From Cordilura impudica (lineage: Eukaryota; Arthropoda; Insecta; Diptera; Scathophagidae): a DNA stretch of 64,000 nt. Position numbers and translations under genes: made by a program. The stretch is from positions 142,638,529 through 142,702,528 of the forward strand of contig OY821518.1 in assembly GCA_963682025.1 (NCBI GenBank), in the 5' to 3' direction. This document shows positions 22,607 through 33,640 of this stretch, in pieces. The notes under the pieces are model-generated. The model had not been told where the DNA came from, ran no database searches, and saw nothing but the letters and a program-made list of their open reading frames with translations. Numbering within the stretch: position 1 is the first letter of the stretch; each line of letters opens with the position of its first letter.

Positions 22607-23223
22607 AACCATAAAAATGAAATAATCTTTTTTTATTACTTAATTTTTTTAATTCTTAGAATCATAAAAAACTAACTTATTACATACAAACACTTACACA
22701 TTAGAAAATGTTATTTTTGTATGGAAATCGCGATTTATATCAATTCAGAAAATCGTGAACAAAATCAAAAGTTGTGCACCGATTGCAATGAAATAAAGCT
22801 CATTTTATTCGAAATATATTTAACTAACTGTTTGTAGACCAAGACTGTGATTTTTGTCCCATTTTTATTTTTTAGGAATTTTTAAAGAACAAAAAAAATG
22901 TTTTTTTTTAAAAAATTTTAATTTTTTTTTCAAAACTTGAACGATATCTCTAAAACTACTTGGAAAATTTAAAAACAAAGTAAGCACGGCTTTAAGAGAA
23001 TATTGTTTGCGAGTTTCGGATTTTTTTTTTTAATTTAATATGGTGAACCGTTTTCAAGTTATTCCAATATATGTAGCGGAAGTGCCTTAATTTTGAACAT
23101 AACGGTATATCTCGAAAAGTCGAGCTGATAGAAAAAAACCAAGGGCAGATTTGGATTCAGCGTCCCAAATAACCTTAAAAACAATATTCAGTTCTTAATC
23201 AACAGAACCATTGTTCCCTTGTG
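22607..23223. repeat. Right long terminal inverted repeat
   Basis: Inverted partner of 19780-20407. Its outer end is CCTTGTG at 23217-23223, directly followed by the duplicated TAA. Between the outermost ~15 bp and the well-conserved part (from about 23140 inward) the two arms are more diverged. Confidence 0.92.
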
Positions 23224-23408
23224 TAATTTATCTGCACGATAAATAAATAATTGGCATGTGAGTGCCGGTTAGCTTTGCGACAAAATAGAAGCAAACCAGA
23301 CATTGAGAAAACCAAATTTCTTTAATCGGCAGATAATCGCCTATTGAGAAAACGGGCATTAAAGTAGTAAAAGTACAAACATTCTTAAATGTACGTTATT
23401 TTTAAGTA

Positions 23409-24612
23409 AAGGGTCCGCCAAATAACTTTTTTTTTTGAAAATGCTACAAAAAAAAACTATTGAATATTATCTCAAATTTCTTTTTTTATTTGAAAGTACA
23501 ATCCTTCCGGTTAATAATGGAAAATAATTTCATTCAAATGGCTGCCTCGGCTGGGCATGCAGTAGCCTACACCATCGGTCCAATTTTTAAGCACATTATC
23601 GATTGTGTGCAGCTGTATTTCACCAATGGCTTCACGAATATTGTCCTTTAAAGCGTCAATTGTCTCTGGCTTGTTGGCGTAACACTTATCTTTGAGGGCA
23701 CCCCACAAATAATAGTCCAACGGTGTCAAATCGCAGCTCCGAGGTGGCCAAACGACATCAGCTCTGCGGCTGATAATGCGATCTTCAAAAACAGGGCACA
23801 AACCATCGAGTGTAGCTTCGGCTGTGTGGCACGTAGCGCCGTCCTGTTGAAACCAAATGGTGCCAATATCCTCCTCTTCAATTTTTGTGAACAAAAATTC
23901 GTTCAACATGGCCCGATAACGATCGCCATTGACAGTAACGGCCACTCCTTGCTCATTTTCGAAGAAAAATGGCCCAATTATGCCTCTGGACCAAAATCCG
24001 CACCAAGCAGTGACTCGTTTTGGGTGTATCGGCTTTTCAATGTATGCGTGCGGGTTTTCTGTGCCCCAAATGCGACAATTTTGCTTGTTTACATACCCGC
24101 CAAGATCAAAATGAGCTTCATCTGAAAAGATGATTTTTTTTGGCAAAATCGGCATCTTCTGTAAGTCGATCGCAGGCCCACTTAACGAAGCGAAAACGCA
24201 TTGGATGGTCAGTTGGCTTCAACTCCTGAACCAATTGGACTTTGTATGGCATCACACCAAGGTCTTTATGCATAATTCGTCCCAATAATACCTCCGAAAT
24301 GTTCAATTCTTGAGAACGACGGTGAATTGATGGAGTTTCTTTCACTTTTTTCACAAGATAATGAACATACGGAGCTGACGGTGCTTCTCTTCTTCCAAAA
24401 TCCGTACGCAATTTTCGCACACATTCTGCAACATTACCATGATTTTCAAAGTAATGTCGCAATATTTCCCAGCGTTGTTCAGGCGTATACACAACCATAT
24501 TCGTTCAGCGGAAGGATAAAACTAATTATCTGTCAAATCAGACATGAGCTAAGTGCTACCGTTCACGAAATAAGCACTAGTTGAAAAAAAAAACGTTAGA
24601 TGGCGGACCCTT
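23409..24612 (-). mobile_element. Complete mariner (rosa-type, DD41D), 1,204 bp
   Basis: Terminal inverted repeats AAGGGTCCGCCA and TGGCGGACCCTT, flanked by TA on both sides (23407-23408 and 24613-24614). It carries one transposase gene on the minus strand. TA duplication, size and ORF content are typical of IS630/Tc1/mariner. Confidence 0.95.
23511..24498 (-). pseudogene. Mariner DD41D transposase, one frameshift
   Basis: Two overlapping frames. Frame 24498-24118 begins MVVYTPEQRWEILRHYFENH and holds the N-terminal DNA-binding region. Frame 24155-23511 holds the catalytic domain: IFSDEAHFDLGG (first D), WFQQDGATCHT (second D) and RSCDLTPLDYYLWG (third D), ending HLNEIIFHY. There are 41 residues between the second and third catalytic D, the rosa spacing, against 34 in Mos1. 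The frames meet at an A run (T8 on the plus strand, 24134-24141), where one base too many shifts the frame. The rest is clean, so this is either a very recent lesion or a base-calling error. The enzyme cuts and pastes the element into TA sites. Confidence 0.95.
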
Positions 24613-24614
24613 TA

Positions 24615-25380
24615 TAAAAAAAACAAAAAGAAAAGAAAAAAAAATTATAATAATGCTATAAGATAATTTTAAAAATATGTTATAAATATTGTCATAAGCA
24701 ATGGAAAGTTATTACATAACAATTAATAAAAGCGGAAAAAATAATAATAAATTAATGAGTGATTAGTTAAATTTTGAATTAAAAATATTAAGAATAAAAC
24801 TCAAAAATTATTTTCTTATAATCTAACGGATTGCTGGTTGCTCTAATAATTGGTGCAATAATAATCCAAAGACGAATTGCGGTAATGTAAATATGCCAAT
24901 TTGATATTAGATTATAATATCTTATTTGAATTATGGTATTATTTCTCCTGTGTCGGCTGAAAGTGATTCGATTATACAGATGATTAGGCTCACGAGTTCT
25001 TATAATTTTGTGTAAAAATATTACAGTTCTAATCTTTATCAGGTCATCATTCTGGACGCCAAAAATTTTCTTTGCATAGGGAGTAATGTTCATAGTTTTT
25101 ATTATTTTTGTTTTATTTTTTTTTTTTTTTTCGTTTTAAATGTATACTGAAATTAACATATTACTAGCTAATTCAGATAAAAATATTTTAAAATTGCTTT
25201 CTTTAATATTGATATCTGGAAATTTTTAAGCAAGAATCATTTTAATTATCATATGACTTCTAAGGTCTCAAAACTTTCATATAGGAATCAAACTTTGGGT
25301 ATTATAACGCCGGCTGGGCTAAATAAAGAATTTTATTAGTGTTCAATGAAGTACTTAGGGAACTTATTATGTTTCTACTC
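24615..25380. other. AT-rich stretch, no gene seen
   Basis: A 101-codon minus frame (24788-25093) is open but Ile/Asn-rich with no recognisable motif, and I judge it to be chance. No repeat family identified. Confidence 0.45.
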
Positions 25381-25383
25381 TAA

Positions 25384-25752
25384 TGCCGGTTTTCTCAATG
25401 TATCGTCAAACTTCCTGTTAGTTAACCAGGACATAAATTTATTGGACCGATAAACTGCCGGTTAACAATTTTGGTTTTCTCAATGTACCGACAAAAACAT
25501 TATTTTCAGTTGGCAATGCCTCTCAAAATACGTATGAAAGTTGGGAGAATTATTTTCATTGGCAATGCATCTCAAAATTGATATGAAAGTTGGGAGAATA
25601 ATTTATTTGTACGATAAATAAATAATTGGCAGATGAGCGCCGGTTAGCTTTGCGACAAAATAGAAGCAAACCAGACATTGAGAAAACCAAATTTCTTTAA
25701 TCGGCACTTTCTCGTTGGGATAAAAGATAATCGCCTATTGAGAAAACGGGCA
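25384..25752. mobile_element. PIF/Harbinger-like MITE copy 2, uninterrupted (369 bp)
   Basis: Termini TGCCGGTTTTCTCAATGTA-like and ATTGAGAAAACGGGCA, with TAA at 25381-25383 and 25753-25755. It aligns along its length with the split copy around 19584-23358 and serves as the empty site for the 3.4-kb transposon. No coding capacity. Confidence 0.92.
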
Positions 25753-26030
25753 TAAGTATATTAAGTAGCTGACTCCACCACTACAATTGCAGCCAGCAGC
25801 ATTTGTAGTCGTGTGTTCGTGTAGCTGCTGTCGTCTATGTGTTGCATGCATAAATGTTAATACATACAATTACATTTTTGTTGGTTTGTTTATCAGCGCT
25901 GCATAGACTTTTCTTACATATGTACAAAAACAACAACATCAACAAACAAACAAAAATGTGTTTTTATCGCTGATACATACATACATACATACATCTATGC
26001 ACATGTTCTGTTGCGTATAAATATATTTCA
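25753..26030. other. Unique stretch with (ACAT)n microsatellite
   Basis: Contains a short ACAT run at about 25974-25994 and GTTTGTTTATCAGCG, a phrase also found at 29866. No gene. Confidence 0.5.
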
Positions 26031-26685
26031 CTATTTTTAAACTCTTTCTTTTAACTCATACTCACTGTCTGTCTGTCTGTCTGTCTGTCTGCCATGGGTG
26101 GACTCCATTCCACCTTATCCCATTGATCTGAAACTTGGCCCATAGTCTTGTCGTGACTACAGATTAATTTTGTGGTAGTCAAGCGTGGGCACGCACAGTC
26201 ACGGAGTGATCTAAATGTCATTTGGTCCATACACTTGCTGTGAAAAAAAGATTAACTTTGATTTAGTCACGCGCAGTCACGCATGGTCACGCACAGTCAC
26301 GGAGTGATCTAAATGTCATTTCCCCTCATCCGATCAATCTGAAACTTGGTCCATACACTTGCTGTGAAAAAAATATTAACTTTTACATATTCACGCACAG
26401 CCATGCATGCTCACGCACAGTCACGGAGTGATCTAAATGTCATTTACCCTCATCCGACCGATCTGAAACTTGGTCGACATACTTGCTGTAAAGAAAGATT
26501 AACTTCGACATAGTCACGCGCAGTCACGGAGTGATTTATCCGATCGATCTAAAACTTGGTCGATAGACTTGTTGTGGCCAAAGATTAATTTTAAGATAGT
26601 CACACACAGTCACGGAGATATCAAAACTCATATGCATAAGGAAAGAAAGAGTTTTAATAAAAAAACTGTTTTTATGGGTTAGATT
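26031..26685 (+). mobile_element. Family A TIR element, copy 2
   Basis: Same ends as 4389-5070 (TTTAAACTCTTTCTTT and AAAGAAAGAGTTTTAA...TTTTTATGGGTTAGAT). The internal units share CACGGAGTGATCTAAATGTC and CTGAAACTTGGTC. A (CTGT)n run follows the left end. Non-coding. Confidence 0.75.
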
Positions 26686-26689
26686 TAGA

Positions 26690-27010
26690 TTTATATATGA
26701 AGTTTTATCGGAGTATCCTTACATTTTCGTACGTCATTCTTGACCTATTTGGTCGAGAGGCTCCAAATTCAATACAAAACTGCTGCAGATTATGATGAGC
26801 ATTTTAAGCCTAATTATTTTAAGCCTCGACCTATTGAACAAGAGAATATTTTTAACAGACAGACAGATAGACGGACATCGCTAGATCGATTTCTCATTTT
26901 ATAAGGATCAAGAATATAAATTTATAGTTTATTGGGGTCTGTGGAATTTATTTTGATGGGTTACAAATGGATTGACAAACTGATACAGCGGTGTGGAGGG
27001 TATAAAGATG
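26690..27010 (+). repeat. Dispersed repeat family B, copy
   Basis: Matches 40505-40684 plus 40925-41022: GGAGTATCCTTACATTTTCG, GGCTCCAAATTCAATAC, a GACAGACAGATAGACGGACA run, GGATCAAGAATATA, and the end GGTGTGGAGGGTATAAAG. The copy at 40505 carries a MITE, so this one is its empty site. Confidence 0.75.
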
Positions 27011-28744
27011 TGAGTTTTACAGTTTCAGATAAGGATTTCGCTAAAAACCTGAATCTGATTTTGTATACTCATTTAGTGCTCCAACTATCTTTTAGGAAAG
27101 TAATCTCTGGTTCCATGATTTGCTCTCTGTTATGAGTGCACAAATTAAAACGATATATGTATATGTACTATGTATTAACTCTTTAAGCTTAGAATTCCTG
27201 TAAATAACGTATTCGTATTCTTATTCTGGAGGCAAAGCGTCGCATTCGATATCGAGTAAAATCAATCGAAATTCCATATTTTGGTTTATTATTTAAAGAA
27301 GACGGACAATCGTCAGACCTCGTTTCACTTTTCTATAAACTATGAACCATAACTCGTTCGCAGCGACAGAGTAAAATTACTCTTAGTATTTTATTTTGGA
27401 AAATAAAAAAATGCCGATACCGAAAGCGACGATTCGACCACTGATCTTAGTTTGTTTTTTTTTTATGGTACCATTAGAAGTGTAGATTATTTCTAAGTAA
27501 AAAATATTGTATTTCTATACAAATATTTATTTATTTAATAATAAATTTTTCGATTTCAAATTCGAATATTAAATGATTAAATAATATTTCATTTTTGTTC
27601 CAATAAATATTTTCAATAAAACAAAATTCCCAAAAATTTTTGAAATTAGCAAAAAAAAAACCACCCATTTCCAATTGGAAATGTTTTAATTCAAAAATAA
27701 AAAAAGTTTCGCCGATTGGTGTAATTAAACAGCATTTATAAAAATAAAACCAGTCATAATTCGTAAAAGATTATGAATAAAATTAAAAACCAGTCAAAGT
27801 TCATTAATTTTGAAACAATCATTAATGATTTTATACATAATCATAGTGTATGTTATTAATCAGCTACATACAAATAACGAAACTTAATTAGCAAAGAAAA
27901 AACAAATAGTTCATTCGCATCTAACGATATTTCTTGTTATTGCATTTCTCACTCAAACTAATTTCTTGGTGGAGCACCGCGTTTAGTGCTTCGTATTTAT
28001 TGATCAACAACTTTATATGGAAATTGTTGAAAATCTTGAGGATCCTGATACATTAATTGTCACAAATTTCTTTTATACAAAAAACTTTTATTTAATATAA
28101 ATGTTTGAAAGTGAATGAAAAAATATTTGCAATATAAAAGTTTACATGAAATATTTTTCAATGAATGCTACAATATTTATGTTGAGTGGAAAAAATGGGT
28201 TTTCAAACGAGTATATTTTTAACAGAAATAACCCGCTTGTAACTTATCAAAGGTATATGTCGATCCGATTTTATGTAATATACGGCTTTACCAGAACCTT
28301 AAATACCCTGCACAATATTATTGTGAATGGTATGAGTGTATGTTTTGAATTCGCCTCTGCAGTATTATTGTAACGTAATAAAATGATTTCTTAATAATAA
28401 AAGTTTCTTAATACAAATACAAACTCGTAAAAGTCAAAGTAGTAGGTTCAAAGATCCGAAAGAACTTTAAGTTCTGCCAAAGGTCTCACAATAGTAAAAG
28501 AAAGTTACAAAAACTAGATCAGGAAAGTTGTATGAACCTTTGAGAAAGAAAAATTGTTGTGTTTTTATGGTCCTCAATATTATAATATATTTGAAGGAGA
28601 TATACTTTCAGATTAGGAAACTTCTGTTGGCATTGAAAAGTTTATTTTGTAATACGGCAAAAAGTCATATTCATTTATAATAACAGGAGTTATGCACAAG
28701 TGTCCGCAGAAGAGTTAAAAAAGAGAGTTTGGCCCGATCAAGCT
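27011..28744. other. 1.7 kb AT-rich, no gene seen
   Basis: Short chance frames only. Positions 28140-28370 resemble an old dispersed repeat (compare GTGAATGCTACGATCGATG near 32884 and the GGCTTTACCAGAACC phrase). Nothing further is supported. Confidence 0.45.
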
Positions 28745-29008
28745 TCAGATTTTTATACTGCAACAACTTTAAATTTTCTTTAAATTTGAATTTGTTAAAA
28801 TATTGAATATATTTAAAAAAAAAAACATCAATCCACCAAATGTTCCACAATGTCGGCCAACTCAAAGATATTGGATTCAGATTTTTATACTGCAACAACT
28901 TTAAATTTGCTTTAAATTTGAATTTGTTGAAATATTGAATATACATATTAAAAAAACATCAATCCACCAAATGTTCCACAATGTCGGACAACTGAAAGAT
29001 ATTGGACT
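28745..29008. repeat. 132-bp tandem duplication
   Basis: Unit begins TCAGATTTTTATACTGCAAC at 28745 and again at 28877, and ends with CCACAATGTCGG...AAAGATATTGGA. The two copies differ by a few substitutions and one small gap. An open minus frame across it is a by-product. Confidence 0.9.
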
Positions 29009-29260
29009 CTAATAAAAACAATTTGAAAAAGTAAGTGTTAAATTCGGCTTTACCGAATCTTTGCTATCCTCTACCAGTGTTCTAAACACAAGATTATAAC
29101 CAATGTTGTTAACACTAAGAGACAAAAAAGGCTAGATTTCAAAATTATAAAGACTAGATTTTTTAGAACGATGTTTGAAATTTATAAGATAATTAACAAA
29201 AATTTTAGCTATTTTCGTGCTTTTTTAATTGATGGCAATTATTAAATGTAATGAGATTAA

Positions 29261-29831
29261 GGGCCATTATTACAACTTGCCAATAGCTAAAGTTAGGATG
29301 TTATCAGGCAGATTATTAGTTTTTCGTTATTACATCTATACTTTAAGCTAAAAGTGACCGATAAGCTAAAGGGAAGATATGGTTGCCTTTAACTTTTAAC
29401 GTGAGGTTTATGTATTTAATATTGCCACATTTTCTGACCTATGAAGACGAAATTCACATCAATTTAGTTTTGGAAATAAATTTATTTATAGATACTTAAA
29501 TATATGCTTGTATATTTTTAAAAAGTTTTATTACATATTTACAACAATTATGCAACTTATAATAAAGGTTTTTGGTTTTTATTCTATTGTTTTTATTTTT
29601 TATTTGCGAACAACTAGAGGAACGTTGCCACTATGTATTTTGATAAATCAATTCATTTGGTCTAAAGTAATCGGTGTTTCCTTTAGTGCTGTCACAATAT
29701 CAAAAATATTAATTTTATTTTAATGGGAAGTTGTAATAACGAAAAGAAGTTAAAGGTAACTTTATTGCTCACTTTAGCTAAAGTTACCTTTAACTAACAT
29801 TTACTTTAAAGGCAAGTTGTAATAATGGCCC
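29261..29831. mobile_element. 571-bp MITE with TAA target duplication
   Basis: Termini GGGCCATTATTACAACTTG and CAAGTTGTAATAATGGCCC are perfect inverted repeats of at least 20 bp, flanked by TAA (29258-29260 and 29832-29834). Internal AGCTAAAGTTACCTTTAAC motifs are also partly palindromic. Non-coding; the TWA duplication suggests PIF/Harbinger. Confidence 0.9.
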
Positions 29832-29924
29832 TAAATGTTAACACATTCAATAAAATATTGTTTGTTTGTTTATCAGCGATGCATACACTTGTTTTATTTT
29901 CACAACATTTTTCATAATTAGTCA

Positions 29925-30250
29925 TTTATTGTTCGGTTTAAGATCATGTATATATATTTCTAATGAAAGAAAGATAATAATTTTTGTAATGTAAGAGAAA
30001 TATTGGAAAAAAAATTGAAGACAGCGCTAGATGGAGTAGCTACTTTCATGTTCTTTTCCTTCAAATGTTGAGTTAAATAGTTGATTAAGCATGAGTTGAA
30101 GTAATAGGTAGAAGGCTGCTGAAGATGAACAAGTCCCTTTGTTCGATAGTAGCTACTCCATCTAGCGCTGTCTCCAATTTTTTCCATTTTATTCTTTCAT
30201 TAGAAAATGTATATATGATCTCAAACCGAACAATAAATAACAAATGTTTA
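29925..30250. mobile_element. Palindromic repeat element at outer end of left arm
   Basis: TIR ends built on TTATTTATTGTTCGGTTT and ATTTCTAATGAAAGAAAG with their inverse at 30200-30245. Inside are two inverted copies of GACAGCGCTAGATGGAGTAG. A sister copy is at 59237-59583 at the outer end of the right arm, and fragments are at 40010-40490 and 42040-42130. No gene; a non-autonomous foldback-like element. Confidence 0.7.
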
Positions 30251-31530
30251 TGTAAAAAAAAAAAATATGTGAATTTCAATGAAAGATTATATATTTATCC
30301 CAACGGAACGTAGGAGAAAAAATTAAATAATAATCTTTTATTTACATTTTAAAATGACCTTGGAGGCCGGATATATAAGTCGGATATATAAGTTCTGAAT
30401 ATTCATTAAATAATAAAAAAGGTCGATATATAAAAAATTTAAAAAAAAAAAACAAAAATATTGCATAGATTTTTTTGAATTTTAGAAATATGGTCATGAA
30501 CGGTCCAGTTTTGACTTAGTGCCACACTAAGACACAGACTAATTTTCACTACTTTTAATAGAGACACCAACAAATTTTTATCAAAGTATATTCACATTTG
30601 CGACCTGTAGTTTGATTACAAATTTTACGTGGACACACAGACAGACAGACAGAAAGATGATACCGGAATTATTGAGGCTTCAACTGGATGGTATGGATTT
30701 GAACGATATGTGGTTTCAACAAGACGGAGTAACGATTTCCAGACCGAATCATCTTCCGAAATGCCGATGTTAATTAGGCGCCAAGATTGTGGAATTGAAC
30801 GCTGTGCGATGTAACGTCCAGATATTTCTTTTTTTTTGGTTTTTTTGAAATCTTAGGTCTATGTGAATAAATCACATGCAATTCCTCAGTTCAAGGCCAA
30901 GCTCCAATGGGTCATCAGTGAGATAGAGCTACATCCTTGTCAAAATGTCGCCGGGGACATATTTCGGATATTGTATTCCATACATAATCGGAACATGTCT
31001 ACTTTACAAAGCAATAAAAATGTCATCACTCGCTATTGGGTCAACATTTATAAATTGATTATATAATATGTTGTCAATGCTGAAAGTTTCGGAGCTCTAG
31101 CTAGCCGGAAAGTTGGTTAAAAATTTAGGTACAAAAATCCGCTTCAAACAAACAAACACACAAAGATAATTCAACAGAAGGATGTAAAAAACCTTAATTA
31201 TCTGTAACTTAATTGTAAAACTTATAAATTTAGCCTACTGTACTTATTAATTTTTTTCTTTCTTGAAAAATATTACTTCAGTGAAAACTTATTGTCTTGT
31301 CATAATTTTGTCACTATTATGTCTTGTTAGAGTGCGACGGTAGAGGCACTCGTATAAAATCTATTTTTTTCAACACAATCTATTTGGCTATTGTCTTATA
31401 GATTAAAAACAATAATGCTATAAAATTTTCCACTTAAAGTAACTTGTTCGACTATAGCAACTTGAGTCTTGTAACGATATATTCGTACGATCAAAGTTCA
31501 TTCTGAGTATTAAATTTTCAAAGCACTTAC

Positions 31531-32476
31531 GTTTGGCAATGAATCTGGTGTTTGCTTAACTTGTATGCCACCAATTTCTATGACAGCTGGAACATTCGGT
31601 CTAATAGGACCTTCGCTAAAATGACTATTACAGAATATTAGAGAAACATTCTTTTCCATATCATGCAGAGAAGGAAAGTTGTCATCGATGGCGAAGAGAT
31701 CTCTGTAAATCATAAGCAAGTTATTAGAAAATCCATACATACTCGTATCTATGCGATCGATTTTTAACATAATCTTACTTGTAGATACTTCGCATTCGAA
31801 TATCTAAGATTTGTTTAAAAATATTGAAAAATATACTGGAAAGGAAATTTTGAAGACGTTCCAAAGTGTTCATTTTTTCACCAATTTTAACAGCCATATT
31901 AATATCAGGAACATATGATATTTCACCGGGATTACCCACCAAAATATCAGTAAACAACATTGGAGAGCCCATCCAACTAACCACCAGAGGTGCTTTAAAT
32001 TTAGCTGCTATTCCAAATTGAAAGGAATTCATGAAATATCCCTGTATAACAAGGTCGAACTTTGTATCTGGATCATCGTAGAGAACCGTAAATCGCGGAT
32101 TTCTTAAAATGTCTGCTTGCATATCGATCAATAACTTTAAGGAACCAAAAGAGTTTTGCACTGTGGTTAGCAAGTTATTTTTCTTTTCAGTCATGCCAGA
32201 CACTTCTTTGCTAAGGGTTCTCTCTTGTTCTTCGGTGGGTGGTATTATAATCATATTGATATTGTCATGCTTAACCTTGGGTTTTTGAGATGCTACGACT
32301 GTAACATTATGTCCCTGTTCAGCTAAAACTTTAGCTACAGACATATGTACTATTAAATGTGAAGGGCTATGACTGGTAAAGATACCCAGAATATTGGCTC
32401 CATTGACATGTGATATTTGCCATGTTACACACACAATCACTAGAACACTTATAAACGTTACTTTGTCACTGCTCAT
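31531..32476 (-). CDS. UDP-glycosyltransferase, exons 1-2 (left-arm copy), 3' part absent
   Basis: Exon 1 runs from ATG at 32476 to 31779, exon 2 from 31702 to 31531; the 76-bp intron has GTAAGA/CAG borders and joins in frame (codon AA|A). The product starts with a signal peptide ending near VNGA, then ILGIFTSHSPSH with the family's catalytic His. It runs to NSHF, RPNVPAVIEIGGI and LPN, about 290 residues, all of the acceptor-binding N-terminal half. A full insect UGT is about 520 residues with a UDP-sugar signature and a C-terminal membrane anchor; neither is seen downstream. The donor GTAAGT after exon 2 is intact, so the rest may lie beyond the window or be lost. UGTs conjugate lipophilic toxins and hormones in the ER lumen. 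Nucleotide-identical to 56590-57535. Confidence 0.9.
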
Positions 32477-33002
32477 TTTCGTGTTGTTCCGTATACGATT
32501 TCTTACAATATACTACGCATTTTACCGATTTGCTTATTGCATTTATGGCAAGTGTTCAAATAATAGTTCTGCATTACGTGCATTTAATATTTATCAATCT
32601 AAAATTAAATGTTTTACATTCCATGATCTTATCAGTTTAGCGATATGTATGTTACAGCAATAAATTCCAGTATTAATTTCCAATTAACTTATGTGTATTA
32701 TTAATGACCAACAAAATTTCGTTCAGTTTGGAGTTGCGAGCAAAAGTTACGAGTGCGTTTGAAAACCAAATCATTTAAATCATATTTTAAGTTTAGTTTA
32801 AATTTTTTGATACATTATTGACATCGCGTCGGAAGAACCTGAACGTTGCTCGGACTACATATACATACAACAGATATTTTGCAGTGAATGCTACGATCGA
32901 TGTTGATCAACTTAATAGTGTATCTGTGTTACGTTACATAATGTATTAGTAGTTGTTAGTTTCTATAATTTAAGTACACTCATATCTCTGTTTATGAGAT
33001 AA
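32477..33002 (-). promoter_or_regulatory. 5' flank of left-arm UGT
   Basis: The minus strand carries GATAAATATT...AATGCACGTA at about 32575-32600, also present upstream of the diverged UGT at 43243-43265 and of the right-arm copy. Conservation between otherwise diverged flanks suggests a functional element. It contains ACGTG on one strand, the core bound by bHLH-PAS factors. No TATA box is obvious. Confidence 0.5.
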
Positions 33003-33640
33003 AAACAAGTGAGAATATTATAGTCGGTCTAGACCCACTATGCGATACCCTATGCCATGCATTTAGATAATTGGTATTAGGTCCAACTAATTGGAAATTA
33101 AGCATAAATCAAATCTGCGTGGAATTTTTATAAATTTTTTGCAGATCCACAGATCTGAAAAAAATTCATATCTGATGCTATATTTATATGGGGACTAGTA
33201 GTCACTTGTTTTTTTTTTCAAAAACATATACAATTCAAATTTAAGAAAATTCTGTGGAATATTTTTTTTTTTATAGTTTTAAGTGAAGACCGGGGAGCAG
33301 TTTTATCAGGGAGCTATGACTAAAAATTCTCCAATAGGGTATGAGGACTAGGACTGAACATGCACCGATATTCACCATTTCAATGGCGTTCGGCTTATGG
33401 CCGGCAGATGCTTATATACAAAAATTCATAAAAATCTATTCATGTTTTCGAACTGTAGTTTGATTACAATGCTCACATGGACACACAAACGGACGGACAG
33501 ACATCACCAAATTGACTCAGATAGTGATTCAGAATCGATCGGTATAATAAAAGATGGGTCCAAGTCAAATATTTTTGGTAATTATAAACATCAGCACAAA
33601 CTCAGTATACCCTGGCCACTTAGTGGTATAGGGTATAACA
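33003..33640 (-). repeat. Dispersed repeat family C, reverse copy in left arm
   Basis: Starts after AACAAGTGAGAATATT with the palindrome in the form AGTCGGTCTAGACCCACT and ends ACTTAGTGGTATAGGGTAT. It inserted before the duplication, since the right arm has it at 55430-56065 in mirror position. Confidence 0.85.

Larger units (their letters stand above)
19780..23223 (-). mobile_element. Complete 3,444-bp DNA transposon with ~620-bp TIRs and TAA target duplication
   Basis: The left terminus CACAAGGCAACAAAATTGAA and the reverse complement of the right terminus CACAAGGGAACAA match. Similarity continues inward for about 620 bp on each side (19780-20407 against 22607-23223). The element sits in a MITE whose empty version exists at 25384-25752, so its borders are exact: TAA is duplicated at 19777-19779 and 23224-23226. 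It carries one long minus-strand ORF (20485-22176). The intact ORF and matching long arms suggest recent activity. The superfamily is not clear to me: a 3-bp TAA duplication fits PIF/Harbinger, while CACA-type ends and a 3-bp duplication recall CMC/CACTA. Confidence 0.93.
19584..23358. mobile_element. PIF/Harbinger-like MITE copy 1, split by a nested transposon
   Basis: Ends CGCCGGTTTTCTCAATGTA and ATTGAGAAAACGGGCA, flanked by TTA on both sides (19581-19583 and 23359-23361). The MITE proper is 19584-19779 plus 23227-23358; the intervening 3.4 kb is a later insertion. The uninterrupted sister copy at 25384-25752 proves the join. TWA target duplications are typical of PIF/Harbinger. Confidence 0.85.
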
